Shown: positions 37,901-48,692 of the stretch, piece after piece | Layout: each line of letters opens with the position of its first letter | Numbering within the stretch: the first letter of the stretch is position 1 | Assembly: GCF_901709675.1 (NCBI RefSeq) | Contig: NC_051095.1 | Location: forward strand, 619,001 to 683,000 | Length of the DNA: 64,000 bases | Reading direction: 5' to 3' | Source: Syngnathus acus | Taxonomy: Eukaryota; Chordata; Actinopteri; Syngnathiformes; Syngnathidae | The notes under the pieces: model-generated | Database searches by the model: none | Seen by the model: only the letters and a program-made list of their open reading frames with translations | What the model was told of the DNA's origin: nothing | Made by a program: the position numbers and the translations under genes

Positions 37901-40590
37901 TCAGATGTAGAGGGGGTGATACTGGCGAGGCGTGAGGCGTTTGCGGCACGTGGGGCACGTGAGCGAGCAGCGCAGGGCGTCTCGCAGGCACTGGCTGCAG
38001 AAGACGTGACCGCACTTGGTGGACACCACCAGACGCCCGCTGTCCACCATCTCCGCCGGCGCAACGACAACATGAGCGTCGGCAGCGTACACGGACGGGC
38101 GTATACACGCGTGGTGAGCCTCACCTCCGAGTAGGTGTCCATACACACCGGACAGCTGATGGTTCCAGGTGTACACCTGAACACAAGAAGAAGATGCCAG
38201 GGCACATGCGGAAGGGCTGCATTTCATAGGCAGTCTTGAAATTGAATCTTGCATTTGGTTTGCTACACGTTCACTGATTCTCAACCGGAGTGCCGTGGGA
38301 GACCATTGAGTGTGCGCCGCAGGAAATGATCTCATGCCAAATGAATCATTTTGTCGTGTGAAATATGTGCCTTGGCTCAAGAAAGGCTGTACATTGTTAT
38401 AACAACGTTGTTATAATAATGAGTTCTAAAAACATATTTACAGTATTGGACCTTGTTATAAAAAAATTGTTCTAAAAACATATTCACAGTATGTACACTT
38501 GTTATAAAAAAAAAGTTGTCGAAATAAGTTATTAACATGTTTACAGTATGTATACTTTAGCCACATCTACATATGTTACATACACCTTTATCGTATTTCT
38601 TTTTTCATATATGATTTTCTGTATGTCATTTATACCATTCATATCCTATTTACACGTTTGAAACTATTCTTTAGTGCTCTAACGATAACATATGCGCTTC
38701 TATGGTTTAATATACACTTTTTGATACACAAAAAATGTACAAATGAGAGGATGACGCTACTTGGTGGATTTTCACCTATCGCGGGTGCTCTTGGAAGCAA
38801 TTATCGGCCACAAAGCAGGGATGACTGTAAATTGGTCACGTGGGACAAGTTATCAAAATTGAACAGTATTCAACACGTGTGACGTGTCTATGAGCTGGAT
38901 TGCATATCTGTTCTAGGGATTGGATTGACTTGTATTTCATTGTACATGGAACTAAAACAAAGTCGACTACGACCCCCCCCCCCCACTATGTGCGACATAA
39001 ATATAAACTCGATTTGACTTGCGTTCGCTACTTGTTTACTATAACGTTGATTTGGCCTGAGTTGGTGTGGTTTCTCACCCGACGGAGCTCTGCCTCCGCA
39101 GCGAGGACAAGAAGTCAACACGGGGAACAGCAGGCGAGGTATCGTCGTCGTCGTCGCTGCTCACGACGTAACTTTCTCCCGTGGTGTTCCTCCTGCTTTG
39201 AGGACCTGATTGGAGGACATGGGCAGCATCACGGCAAGTCCACCCACGTAGGTGTCCAATGCAGCAAAGGGACGTGTTGTACCTTCATCCACCAGCTGGG
39301 ACAGCGTGTCGGCAACGTGACAACAGCCACAGGGAGAAGAGGAGGAGTTAGTTTGAATGCTGCCCGCTAGCGTCACGATGTGACGTTAGCGCCACGTTTG
39401 GCACGTCGTTACTTCCTGTGCACACGCTCACTGTGTGTGTGTGCGTGCGTGCACGTGTTGTTTACCAGCACAGAGTCATTGTTGGTGAGGTCGACAACAT
39501 GCGAGGCCTCCGCTGTCTCGGACGTCAGGTCCACCACCTCCTCAACGCCTAAACAGCAACAAGAGCTCGTCATTGGTCACAACCAACGGAGCTTTTGATG
39601 ATGCATCCAAATTTGATTTGCAATTGATGGCGACAGGCATGACACGGGATCGGTCATGTGACTCCACCGTTCTCCTGGTTGTCCATCACGTCGATGGTCT
39701 CGGCGTCGGCGGGCGGGGCGGACGCTGACCTCCCTCGGGGTCTGGCTCTTCTATTGGCCGCGCTATTAGCGTTAGACCTTCTGTGAGCATGAGCCGCTCT
39801 GTTAGCGCGGCGAGGTTTAGGGTTGCTGGAGACGATCGAGTTCTCCACACGCCGTCTCTTCCTCTGCACCTACAAACGAATGTGGCAACTTTTCAAGTAC
39901 ACGTCGATTCCAAGGAGATGTTCAATGCTTTTTCGATGCCATTTAAAGCAATTGCTGTGGACAGTTTGCTCAGTCCCAGCAAATCTATGATTATCCATTT
40001 CCATCATTGCTTCATTTTGATATCCACTGATGCGCGCAGCATTCCGGCAAAAAGAACATCGTCCAAGCCATCTTCATGCGAGTTAAAATACACCTCATGT
40101 TGGAGTCGCAAGCGACTTGGAGTCGCAAGCGACTTGGAGTCGCAAGCGACTTGGAGTCGCAAGCGACTTGGAGTCGCAAGCGACTTGGAGTCGCAAGCGA
40201 CTTGGAGTCGCAAGCGACTTGGAGTCGCAAGCGACTTGGAGTCGCAAGCGACTTGGAGTCGCAAGCGACTTGGCCGGGCATACATAGACCTTGCAGATCA
40301 GATCCCTTTTAGAGCGGGCGCAACCAAGCGTGGTGGGAACTGCTAACCAACCGGCAGCCAGTTACATTCAAGTATGACTTTTTCATATGATGACCCCATT
40401 AAAGGTGATTTGATTTAGAAAAGGTTCCTCGACAGTCAGTGCTTGATTAGCGTGGACACGCCTACTATATGACGTCAAACGTCCGTTTCGAAAACATGCG
40501 AGGTACATCAGATGCGTGTCTGCATCAGCACTCGCACATTGGGTTGGGTTCTAATTTTAAGATTGTGTGCAAACTTACGGCGTTGCTCAT
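37901..40590 (-). CDS. rnf4: RNF4 SUMO-targeted ubiquitin ligase
   Basis: Exons, in transcript order: 40590-40579 (MSNA), 39869-39668, 39548-39466, 39295-39283 (13-bp micro-exon), 39205-39079, 38176-38125 and 38050-37901, giving 212 residues. A basic N-terminal region (QRKRRRVENS) precedes SUMO-interacting motifs VVDLT and VVDLTNNDSV, then the acidic YVVSSDDDDD segment and a RING (CPVC...CGHVFCSQC...CPTCRK) ending YHPLYI, the tail that packs in the RNF4 dimer. It ubiquitinates poly-SUMOylated nuclear proteins. The micro-exon restores the SVLLVDEG reading between the SIM exon and the next one. Poly(A) signal at 37831-37836 (TTTATT on plus). Confidence 0.9.
38676..38829 (+). repeat. MITE-like repeat copy in rnf4 intron
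   Basis: Diverged copy of the sequence at 49306-49480 and (inverted) 4232-4400: taacgataacatatgcgctt, a variable middle, then tatcgcgggtgctcttgg, ending gggatgactgta. Confidence 0.6.
40102..40271 (+). repeat. 17-bp minisatellite, about ten copies, in rnf4 intron 1
   Basis: The unit ggagtcgcaagcgactt repeats about ten times with essentially no variation. Each unit contains the inverted arms GTCGC and GCGAC around AA, so each strand can fold into small hairpins. Because 17 is not a multiple of three and no stop codon arises, both strands stay open in several frames; these frames are not genes. Confidence 0.95.
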
Positions 40591-41269
40591 AGCAGCAGGA
40601 CGACAGTAGGAGGACACGGCTGAAGACACACATGACATATTCAGTTACTATTTTGCCCACCCCGCCCTAAAGCAAGTCAATTGAACTATTTATGGAGCAC
40701 TTTGTTGTTAAGAAAAATCAAGCGAGGAAATGCTTCTTGGTGCCCGAAGCCGCCGAGGTTTGAAGCATTGAGGAAAATGAACGACAAGGTTGCAATTACG
40801 AGTTGTCGCTCCACTCGGAGCGCCGCTAAGCTAAGACGAGCTAAGCTAAGGCGGCTAGCGTTGCTCACTCACAGCCGGCGTTGGTTCTCTCCTCGGCTTC
40901 GTCACTTCTGCTCGTCGTGGTGATCGTAGCCGAACAGTTTCAGTTGGAACGTCAAAAGCAGACATCAGTCGCTGACGTAATGAGACTGTCACGTTAAAAG
41001 TGCAACAGTGGGACGTCAAGGAAGGCAAGTTCACAAGGATTCCCGCCCGATTGCTAAGGCTCATGCTAACTATCGCATCCCACATCCGGCTCCTGCTGGT
41101 CCTCTTCTTGTGTGCTGCCGAGCGTGAGAGCGCCGCCCTGTCGGACTGGGGGTGCCGGGCAACGGGCGGAAACGGCGCAAATCAAAGGTGATCCTTGGCC
41201 CCTGACCGGAAATTGGACCGCATTTGCTTGGAAAGCTCGTCCAAAAAAATAAAATAAAAATAATAAGGT

Positions 41270-41390
41270 AGCTTTGGGAGTCGCTGACGGCGTCGGGGTG
41301 CCCTCGTCTGCCTCGCGTGGCGACACCGTGGGTTCGATTCCCGCATAGGACGGTGTGCACGCTCGAGACAAAAATAAATAAAATAAGTTA
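41270..41390 (+). repeat. tRNA-derived SINE-like sequence
   Basis: A good RNA polymerase III B box (GGTTCGATTCCC, 41331-41342) preceded by a tRNA-like stretch and followed by an A-rich tail (aaaaataaataaaataag). No convincing cloverleaf with paired acceptor ends is seen, so I call it SINE-like rather than a tRNA gene. Confidence 0.45.
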
Positions 41391-41399
41391 GCATTGGCT

Positions 41400-41920
41400 G
41401 ATGAGCATGTTGTTTTGGGGATCTTTGTAAAGAGTAGCAAAGGCAACTCAAGTCCAGATGATATTTGTGTACGTTGAGTGAGAAGGCATTTCTAAGAATC
41501 ACACACTATTTTGGCCTCAACAAACGCCACATTTGACACCATTTTTTATCGCGCTCATTAGCATACAGCTCAAGGTAAGCACATTTGACAATGAGTCCAT
41601 TTCCATCACATCAAACATTATTTATTTCAAAAATGCTTGAACGCCTAAGATGAATACATGCCATTTATGCCATCCTGCGACAGCTCAAAGCTCATCAGAC
41701 ATCACGCTCGTCAAGTTGTCATACACGAGTAACTACAACAATCAGCTCCGATAGTTCTGCCTCACAAACATGCACTTGTCCTGCTAGTTGAAGAGTTGTC
41801 CTACAAGTAAGGACAAAAAGTGTACTAGTCAAGTGGGATACTGCACGTGAAAAAAGAAAGACTTCAACACTTTTTCATCATTTCCGGCTAGCATGACACT
41901 AACGCTAGACATTTGTTTTT
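41400..41920. other. Intergenic spacer downstream of selenot
   Basis: AT-rich sequence with nothing recognisable between the SINE-like element and the selenot poly(A) signal (AATAAA on minus at 41926-41921). Confidence 0.4.
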
Positions 41921-42014
41921 TTTATTCTTCAATCAATCACAAAATTTGCAGAGCTGAAGGATCACATAATCCCAAGGCGGCGGCGGCGGCACTCAGTCGG
42001 CGGCGGGAGAGACT

Positions 42015-42059
42015 TCTGGCGAGGTCCTGCAGAGTCCTGCTTTGAGACCCCACCTTCAT
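42015..42059 (-). ncRNA. selenot: SECIS element (type II) in the selenot 3' UTR
   Basis: On the minus strand: ATGA (42059-42056), then GGTGGGGTCT pairing with GGACCTCGCC over ten base pairs (with G-U wobbles), an unpaired AAA, a second short stem GCAG/CTGC around GACT, and the closing GA at 42016-42015. That is the kink-turn quartet, apical AAA and extra helix expected of a type II SECIS. It would recruit SBP2 and the Sec-specific elongation factor so the upstream UGA is read as selenocysteine. Confidence 0.88.
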
Positions 42060-42167
42060 GGATGCCGGCGGCTGATGGTCCCGCTGAGCCGGGACGCGCC
42101 TAAACACAATCACGCACACACCCGTTGATGGCGGTGAGAAGAAAGCGGCAGCGAGAAGGCGGCTGAC

Positions 42168-43416
42168 CTTCTAATGCGAGGTGAAGCCGGCGGCGCCGTC
42201 CACCCGGTTGATGTTGAGGTGGTTGTGGAGGATGTGGAAGACCTCCTGGATGTTGGGAACGTAACCAGACTCCAGCTTGGACCAGATGGGCACGTCTGAG
42301 GAGGTCGCCAATGACAACAGCACAAGGGTCAGGACATTGCGCAAGATCCATCGGGGACATGTTTGAAATGAAGACTTGGACCAAACAGAAGCAGTATTTC
42401 ATGCAACGTGATGGACCGATCGGACACACCGTTGAGTGTGACCTCAAAAGCTCCAGTGGAAAGGAAGTGCGTCTCCATCATGTTGCACAGGAAGAAGGCC
42501 ATCAGACAAGAGAAAATCTGACGGAGGGAAAAGACGGCTTGAAGACGACGCCGGGATGCGAACTCCCGCTCCGCTGGGTGAAGCGCTCACCTTGTTGTCC
42601 TGGGTCCACGTCCAAAATGTGGGTGTGTTCACACCGAGCATCGCAAACACGTTCTGGCCGCTGACGATCAACAAGATGGACGCCAGCTTCAGATACGACA
42701 CCACGCTGCCCAACAATCTCAAAGGGAGCCACAAAGGCGCGTCACGCAAACTTCTACGAGTGCACGCACACAGACAGCTGCAGTGGGCATACTTGTTGAT
42801 GGGGGAGGGGGGGTAGTTTTGCCCCTCAATGCGTATGTCGGGGTACAACTGCCCGATGGCCCTGGAGTACTCCTGGAACACTTTGCTGTAGCCTCAGGAG
42901 ATGCTGCATACAAACCAACACAGGCTGAGAGTGCGTAGGCGGCAATGTGCCACTCACTTTAGGAAGCATACATTGTGATTATTTTCCAAGTAAAAAGGCA
43001 CTTACACATTTTCCCTTCCGCGGTTTACGCGCTCGTACACATTTCTACGCAAGTTGGAATACATCAATAACCAAATATCTCGTTAACGTCAGATTTACTA
43101 CGGAACAGAACGCATGTTGCTTATAAAAACATCAATTGACTTTTGAAAGTGGAGCAACTAAGCCCACGTTCAAATGTGGTTTGAAGACGTTGTTCGTGTG
43201 CGTGCTAACTATTAGCTGCCACCGCTAGGCTCACCAGTACTGAAACTTGAGCACGGGGCCGCTATACATGGTCGCCCTGGCCGCCTTCCCGAGCTCCATC
43301 TCCGGCCCGGCTAAGACCTGCTGCGGGTTCGACCTGCCTACGTAGACGTCGCGGAGCGTCAGAACCGTGAAGAGTAGAAGTGCCGCTAGCAGCCCAGCCT
43401 GGCCGTATTCGGCCAT
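42168..43416 (-). CDS. selenot: Selenoprotein T (ER thioredoxin-like), selenot2-type
   Basis: Exons, in transcript order: 43416-43235, 42903-42793, 42717-42591, 42517-42430 and 42295-42168 (stop TAG 42173-42171), giving 210 residues. The junction of exons 1 and 2 creates LKFQY-C-I-S-U-GYSKVF, the CxxU redox motif of SELENOT, where U is the TGA at 42896-42894 (residue 64). The remainder matches the family (YPDIRIEGQNYPP, SYLKLASILLIVSGQN, ALSTGAFEV-type segment, DVPIWSKLESG). It is an ER-membrane oxidoreductase linked to calcium homeostasis and secretory protein folding. A 68-bp intron (42167-42100) follows three bases after the stop, and the SECIS lies in the next exon. The sequence looks closer to the zebrafish selenot2 type than to 1a/1b, from memory. 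Confidence 0.92.
42894..42896 (-). other. selenot: Selenocysteine UGA codon of selenot
   Basis: In-frame TGA between Ser and Gly in exon 2 (ATC TCC TGA GGC TAC). The flanking family residues and the SECIS downstream argue for recoding and against a nonsense mutation. Confidence 0.92.
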
Positions 43417-43701
43417 CTTGGCTACTGCTGGTCGTGTCCGATTTCCGCTTCCGGCTCCTCTACAATAAAGCCAGGCACGCATTTCAAAATTGGTATTTTT
43501 TCCCCCTGTCATTCTGGCATTAAGATTTTAATACATTTTCAGTGATTATCCTTATAGCCAAATGTTTTTTTTTATTCAATTTTTCACCAGGTAAGTCAAT
43601 TGAGAATACGTTCTCATTTACAATGTGGCAACCTGGGGAAAGGGCGGCCTTACCACTAGGCACACCAGGCCATTGCCTCGGGCGTCGCAACCACCAAAAA
43701 A

Positions 43702-43702
43702 A

Positions 43703-43756
<54 letters not shown>

Positions 43757-43815
43757 TATATGTATATATATATATATATATATAAAATATATATATATAT
43801 TTCTATATATATAAC
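43702..43815. repeat. (AT)n tract between selenot and cox18
   Basis: Interrupted AT/TA dinucleotides over about 115 bases, self-complementary and able to form cruciform structures. It lies between two divergent genes. Confidence 0.95.
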
Positions 43816-43839
43816 AAACGTGAAGCACTTGTGGAAGAC

Positions 43840-43966
43840 GTCATATCCAACCGCCGCTCGAGGACAAGTGACGTCACCAACACCGCGACGCTCCTTACCG
43901 ACTCCGGACCGCCGAGCGGCAAGCAAGCAAAAGGTGAAAACGCAACAAGAACGACCACCAGCAGGT
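43840..43966 (+). promoter_or_regulatory. cox18: Possible cox18 promoter and leader exon
   Basis: A CG-richer patch with a CRE-like tgacgtca (about 43870) is followed by a strong donor after caccagcag at 43966 (gtgagtac). This could be a non-coding first exon, or simply promoter DNA, since the coding ATG at 44188 has its own upstream sequence. Confidence 0.35.
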
Positions 43967-44187
43967 GAGTACAAAATACGAGACTTTAATTTTGTCTTGT
44001 TCAGCCCTCAGGAGCAATTGTGTGGCTTTTTGTTTGCTTGATTGCACAGTGTTTAGCCGACTCGTACTGTATGTCATAACAAAACAGAACGCACGTGAAA
44101 CTTTGTTGATTCCCACAAACATTTGAACACGTCGTTTTGTGATGACCAAAATCAAGCTGATAAGCTCGCAGTGGGACGGCCGGCGCC

Positions 44188-45878
44188 ATGCTGACCCTGG
44201 GGAGTCTCCACATCCTGCGGCTTCCGGTCAGAGCGTGGTGCGGCTGTGCCTTGGCCAGAAAGCCTCCTCTTCCTGCTCCTCCTCCCGCCTACTGCTCTTC
44301 AACTCTCCGCCACGTGTCGTCAGGGGGCGCAGATCCCGGTTGGTACGAACAGGCGGCGCTCTCGGCCCCCGTGCGCCTGGCTGAGGACTTCCTGATCCAG
44401 GTCCAGCAGACCAGCGGTCTTCCCTGGTGGCTCAGCATCGCCTTCAGCACCCTGACCATCAGGACGCTGGTCACCCTCCCTCTTGCCGCCTACCAGATGC
44501 GCGTGCTCGCCAAGGTTGCACCAAACAAATTGCACTTAGAAGGACCTGTCCTCCCTGGAGATGTTTATCTTCTACAAAATCCCACACATCCTTATCCAAC
44601 AAATCCTGAGGGATTCATCAAAAGGGCAGTTTTAACACGAATATTAATGGGACAAAGGAGAGAAGGGGGGGGGGGGGGGGGTCGTGCAAATGGGCCTCCA
44701 AACGTCCCGGTCGGTGAGACACCTTCAGAGGGCGGACAAGTCCTTCTCAGATGCTTTTTTGTAATCACCGTAACCCATCTCCGTTGTCCATAACCACGGC
44801 GACCTGCAGGTAGAGGCGCTGCAGACGGAAATCGCGACACTGGCCGAGAGACTGCGGTACCAAGTGTCGTTGAGGGCCAGCGAGCGAGGTTGGACGGACA
44901 AGCAGAGTCGGTAAGAACAACGCCGCCGGCTCAGATCCCCGCGCTCGTCTCGGTATCAAACTCACAGCGCTCGCTCTTGCCGCCTTTAGTTTCCAGTTCC
45001 GGAAGAATCTGCGGCGTTTGGTGTCGCAGCTGTACGTGAGGGACAACTGCCACCCTTTCAAGGCGTCGCTGCTAGTTTGGGTTCAGCTGCCGCTTTGGAT
45101 CGGCCTGTCGCTCGCCCTCAGGAATCTCTGCGCGCCGCACTCGTGTGAGTCGACTCGGACTTAAACGAGGCCTAGGTTACTTTGTCACCCTTTCAAATAG
45201 CCACATGTACACGGGTCCATCTTTATGGGAAATCGATTGGTTTAGATCAGCAAAAAGGATGGGAAATGTTTTTGGGTTCCATTTTTGGGGGGGGGGGGGT
45301 GGTAATACTTCCCTAGGAGTTCCGCAGGTGTTGAAGCACAGTTTTCATTTCAGTGCTCCACGCCTCTTTGGCCACAGGGGGCACGCTGTGGTTCCCCGAC
45401 CTGACGTCACCTGACTCCACGTGGCTTCTGCCGCTTGCCCTTGGACTGACCAATCTGTTCATCGTGGAGGTATGCGATTGACGGCCGATCATGTCAAACG
45501 TCGTCGTCGTCATCTTCTTCTTCTTGTTCAGCTGTTTTCCCTCCAGAGGTCCAACGTGTCGTCTGTCCACAAGGCGGTGACAAACGCCTTGCGAATGTTG
45601 TCCCTGTTGATGATCCCCATCGCCGCCGGCGTCCCATCGGTGAGTTTGCCCCACCTCGGAGCAAATGGATCAAGTGGAAGTGAATGTCCGGCAGGCATCT
45701 TTTTCCATCCCTCCAGGCGATGGCGCTCTACTGGTGGTGCTCCAGCTTGGTGGGCTTCAGTCACAATCTTCTGCTTCGCGCTCCCGCTCTTCGCCAGATC
45801 CTCAAACTTCCCACGCGGCCTTCCGACACGCCCTACAAAGACCTGATGGACGCCGTCGTCAGGAAGTTCCGCAAGTAA
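44188..45878 (+). CDS. cox18: COX18 mitochondrial inner-membrane insertase
   Basis: Exons 44188-44514, 44810-44910, 44990-45144, 45354-45469, 45532-45639 and 45717-45878 join to 322 residues. The N-terminus is rich in Arg/Leu/Ser without acidic residues, as in a mitochondrial targeting peptide. The Oxa1/YidC core follows: a first membrane helix (WWLSIAFSTLTIRTLVTLPLAAY), a charged matrix loop (EALQTEIATLAERLRYQ), then several hydrophobic helices (LVWVQLPLWIGLSLALRN, LPLALGLTNLFIVE, LLMIPIAAGVPSAMALYWW). It inserts the C-terminal part of COX2 during complex IV assembly. Length is close to the human protein. A poly-G run (44667-44680) lies in intron 1. Confidence 0.92.
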
Positions 45879-45959
45879 ACGGGAAGTTATTGGCGGCTGT
45901 GCGGGAAGTGGCGCCCAAGCCCACCGCCGGGTCTGGGTCCAACTGAAACACAAAGAAAG

Positions 45960-46740
45960 TACTTGGAAGATGAGGAGAAAGCCAGCCTTGCAAGCAAAGC
46001 CATGTCACGTGGCGAGGGGGAGCTATTTCAGCAAAAAGGATGCAACCCCAAACGGCACACTCTGAGCTGACTCGCGTCTCTGACTGGCCGACGACCACAG
46101 ACAAAGACGCTCCTTCGGACACGCCGTCGTCACTGGTCCCGGAATGGTCCTAAGTCCAGATCACAGACAAAATTCAAATGGCTATACAGTGGAGCCTCGG
46201 TTTTCGACCACAATCCGTTCCAGAAGGCTGTTCGAGAAGTGAATCGTTCGAATTCCGAATCATGTTTTCCCATTACAAATAAAGGAAAGAAATTTAATCC
46301 GTTCCAAAACAAAAACAAAAAAACTCCTTTTTCAAGCATTTTTTTCATTTGCGCATTTTTGTCAAAGGCAAGTCTGATGCAGGACGAATACAAGGCAAAT
46401 ATGTTCTTGGCCTTTTTTTTTCAAGGCAAATATGTTCTTAGCCTTTTTTTTTCCCTTTTCTTCTTAGCTTACAGAAAACTTTCACTGCGGGGAATGGCTT
46501 TTAGTACGAGGATATTTCTGTAATTATGTTTGTATCGTGCTCATTGATGAACTTCCTTGTTTTATGATCATTTTTTTCAATTACATCTGACGTGCAAAAG
46601 GTTCACCGCAACCTAAATACCTGATGAGTGAGTCTGTCTGCTCCAAAACATTAATTAATGCATGTAGGTGAAGTTGATGACAGCCAGAAAAGGAAACTTG
46701 AAAACGTGACCAAATAACTTTCTTTGTCAAAGGGAACAAA
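45960..46740 (+). repeat. cox18 downstream spacer with interspersed repeat
   Basis: From 46188 the sequence acagtggagcctcggttttc... is the start of a repeat common in fish genomes. An adjacent 30-base stretch (aggcaaatatgttcttggcc...) is tandemly duplicated at 46394-46448. AATAAA near 46277 may serve cox18. No gene is seen. Confidence 0.5.
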
Positions 46741-46764
46741 CATTATTGAAGGAATGGGGTCGAA

Positions 46765-47170
46765 ATACAAAAAGTCCTGCCTAGCTACAAAAACAGATAT
46801 GCTCAAACCTCATTGAATAAAGTACATAAGCAGACAAGTATATTCACATATTAAATCAATAAAAGAAACATTTTAAGCATATAATTATACCGACGCACCA
46901 AATCAATAAAGAAGACATAACTAGACATTTTTGATAGGTGGTAATGACGAAGGTTTTTATAACTTTAGGATCTGATCTATATTTCGGAGCACTTTGAAAT
47001 AACAAATGTTTTTTGATATATTGCCTGAATAGCTTAATGACCCTTAAGGAACTGTTTAATGCATGCCTATTGATTTTCTAAATCACGGACACTGCCAAAG
47101 TCGTCTAAAAATGCTCAGTACTTGATTGTATCTTATGTTTTGACGAATGCTAGACGCCAGTTTTCGATGA
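46765..47170 (+). pseudogene. Decayed NLR 3' UTR/flank (fourth NLR copy remnant)
   Basis: The order of motifs copies the NLR 3' flank with many substitutions: aagtcctgcctagctac, then ttgaataaagtacataagca, then gcactttgaaataacaaatg, ttgcctgaat, aatgcatgcc and tcttatgttttga. The same order occurs at 3330-3590 and 15280-15520. It is on the plus strand, opposite to the adjacent NLR-C, and no LRR or NACHT sequence survives upstream. Confidence 0.7.
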
Positions 47171-47292
47171 CTGCTGAACGTTCTGGACAGAGGGAAATAT
47201 TTTGCCTAACAAAGAAAAGATAGGGTTGGAAGCATGATTAAACTAAGAATATGATGACGTCAGCAAGTACATGGAGTATCAAAAGAACAAAC

Positions 47293-47442
47293 AAACAAAA
47301 ACATGGTAAGTGGTGAGTACAAACTTTGCATCGTCAGGGAACATGAATAAATTGATGATGTCACAGCCAAAAGCTCACATCATTCCGTACAAAATGACAA
47401 AATTGAAAGAATGACGACTGGATGAGGTGCGACAGTGTATGT
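47293..47442 (+). repeat. 150-bp segment duplicated at 55410-55559
   Basis: Nearly identical direct copy, from acaaacaaaaacatggtaag to gtgcgacagtgtatgtgc. At 47443 it is interrupted by the L2 LINE, while at 55560 it continues without it, which fixes the LINE's 5' truncation point. Confidence 0.85.
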
Positions 47443-48590
47443 GCTCTTAGTGCTGCCTTCGACACTGTAGACTTCGATATTTTATTAGGGCGTCTTAAAA
47501 GTTGTGTTGGTATTTCAGGGTCAGCACTAGGCTGGTTCCATTCCTATCTATCAAACAGGACGCACCGAGTGGTCCATGGCAATGCGTCCTCGGAGCTCTA
47601 TAATGTTACGTGTGGTGTCCCACAGGGATCGGTTCTCGGACCAATTCTTTTTAATATTTATATGATTCCGCTTGGGGACATAATACGTAAATATAATATT
47701 AGTTTTCAATGCTACGCGGATGACACCCAATTATATATGCCGTTATCGATGACAGAGCCGCGGGATTGTTGTAATCTTGAGGCGTGCCTTGCGGAGATCA
47801 AGCAATGGATGTCTCTGAACTTCCTTCGTCTTAACCCAGATAAAACTGAGATGTTGATCATTGGTCCAACTCGTTATCAACACTTATTCAAGGAAACCGC
47901 TATAACTATAGATAACCGTACTATCACTCAGAGCGATACTGTAACTAATCTCGGGGTAATATTTGACCAAACTCTCTCCTTTCAAAAGCACATTAAGAAT
48001 ATAACCACAATTGCGTTTTTTCACCTTCGTAATATTGCAAAGATTCGTCCGATCCACTCGACCGGTGATGCGGAAACTATTATACATGCGTTCGTCACGT
48101 CGCGTCTGGACTACTGTAATGTATTATTCTCTGGTCTTCCTAAATCCCGCATCAAAAGTCTACAGTTAGTACAAAATGCTGCTGCAAGGCTGCTCTCACG
48201 GACAAGAAAATGTGATCACGTTACCCCAATATTAGCCAACTTACATTGGCTCCCGGTCCATTTAAGATGTGACTTCAAGGTTCTTCTATTAACCTATAAA
48301 TCACTGCATGGCTTAGCGCCTTCACATCTCGTCGACCTAGTTGTTCCTTATGTTCCGTCTCGTAACCTTCGTTCGCAAAACGCTACCCTTTTAGCGACAC
48401 CGAGGGCCAAGAAAATGTCTGCAGGCTCTAGAGCATTTTCTATTCGGGCTCCAGAGCTTTGGAATGCCCTACCAATGGATATTAGAACTGATACCTCAGT
48501 AGAAACATTTAAGACACGTTTAAAGACACATTTCTATGATATGGCCTTTAACTAACCTGTAGTGGCCGATTCGGCTAGAGTTTGTTTTTC
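47443..48590 (+). mobile_element. 5'-truncated L2-type LINE (reverse transcriptase, C-terminal half)
   Basis: An uninterrupted open frame to 48555 contains the later RT motifs (GVPQGSVLGPILFNIY, the catalytic YADDTQLY) and the downstream conserved region (NPDKTEMLIIG, LDYCNVLFSGLP, AARLLSRT, LHWLPV, ELWNALP) of L2/Maui elements. The N-terminal endonuclease and first RT blocks are missing. The uninterrupted frame suggests fairly recent insertion, but it cannot move on its own. Confidence 0.9.
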
Positions 48591-48692
48591 TTGGGTATCA
48601 AAGTAATTACTCCTTGCTTCATTGTTGTTATGAATTGTTTTCTATCAATACAATCCCGTAAAGCTTCAAATCGTAATCGATGAATGGATATT
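48591..48692 (-). pseudogene. L1/Tx1 LINE fragment, inverted copy of 4414-4512
   Basis: Reverse complement of the fragment beside NLR-A, ending with the ATATT (48688-48692) that flanks the solo LTR. It confirms that the A-C duplication extends this far. Confidence 0.8.

Noticed and set aside
40004-40346. Overlapping open frames on both strands at the rnf4 intron minisatellite
   Set aside because: They come only from a stop-free 17-bp repeat; no start, splice or homology evidence.
41270-41345. Possible functional tRNA gene
   Set aside because: B box is good but no acceptor stem or credible cloverleaf; A-rich tail favours a SINE.
43542-43974. Tyr/Ile-rich open frames near 43.7 kb
   Set aside because: Translation of an (AT)n microsatellite.
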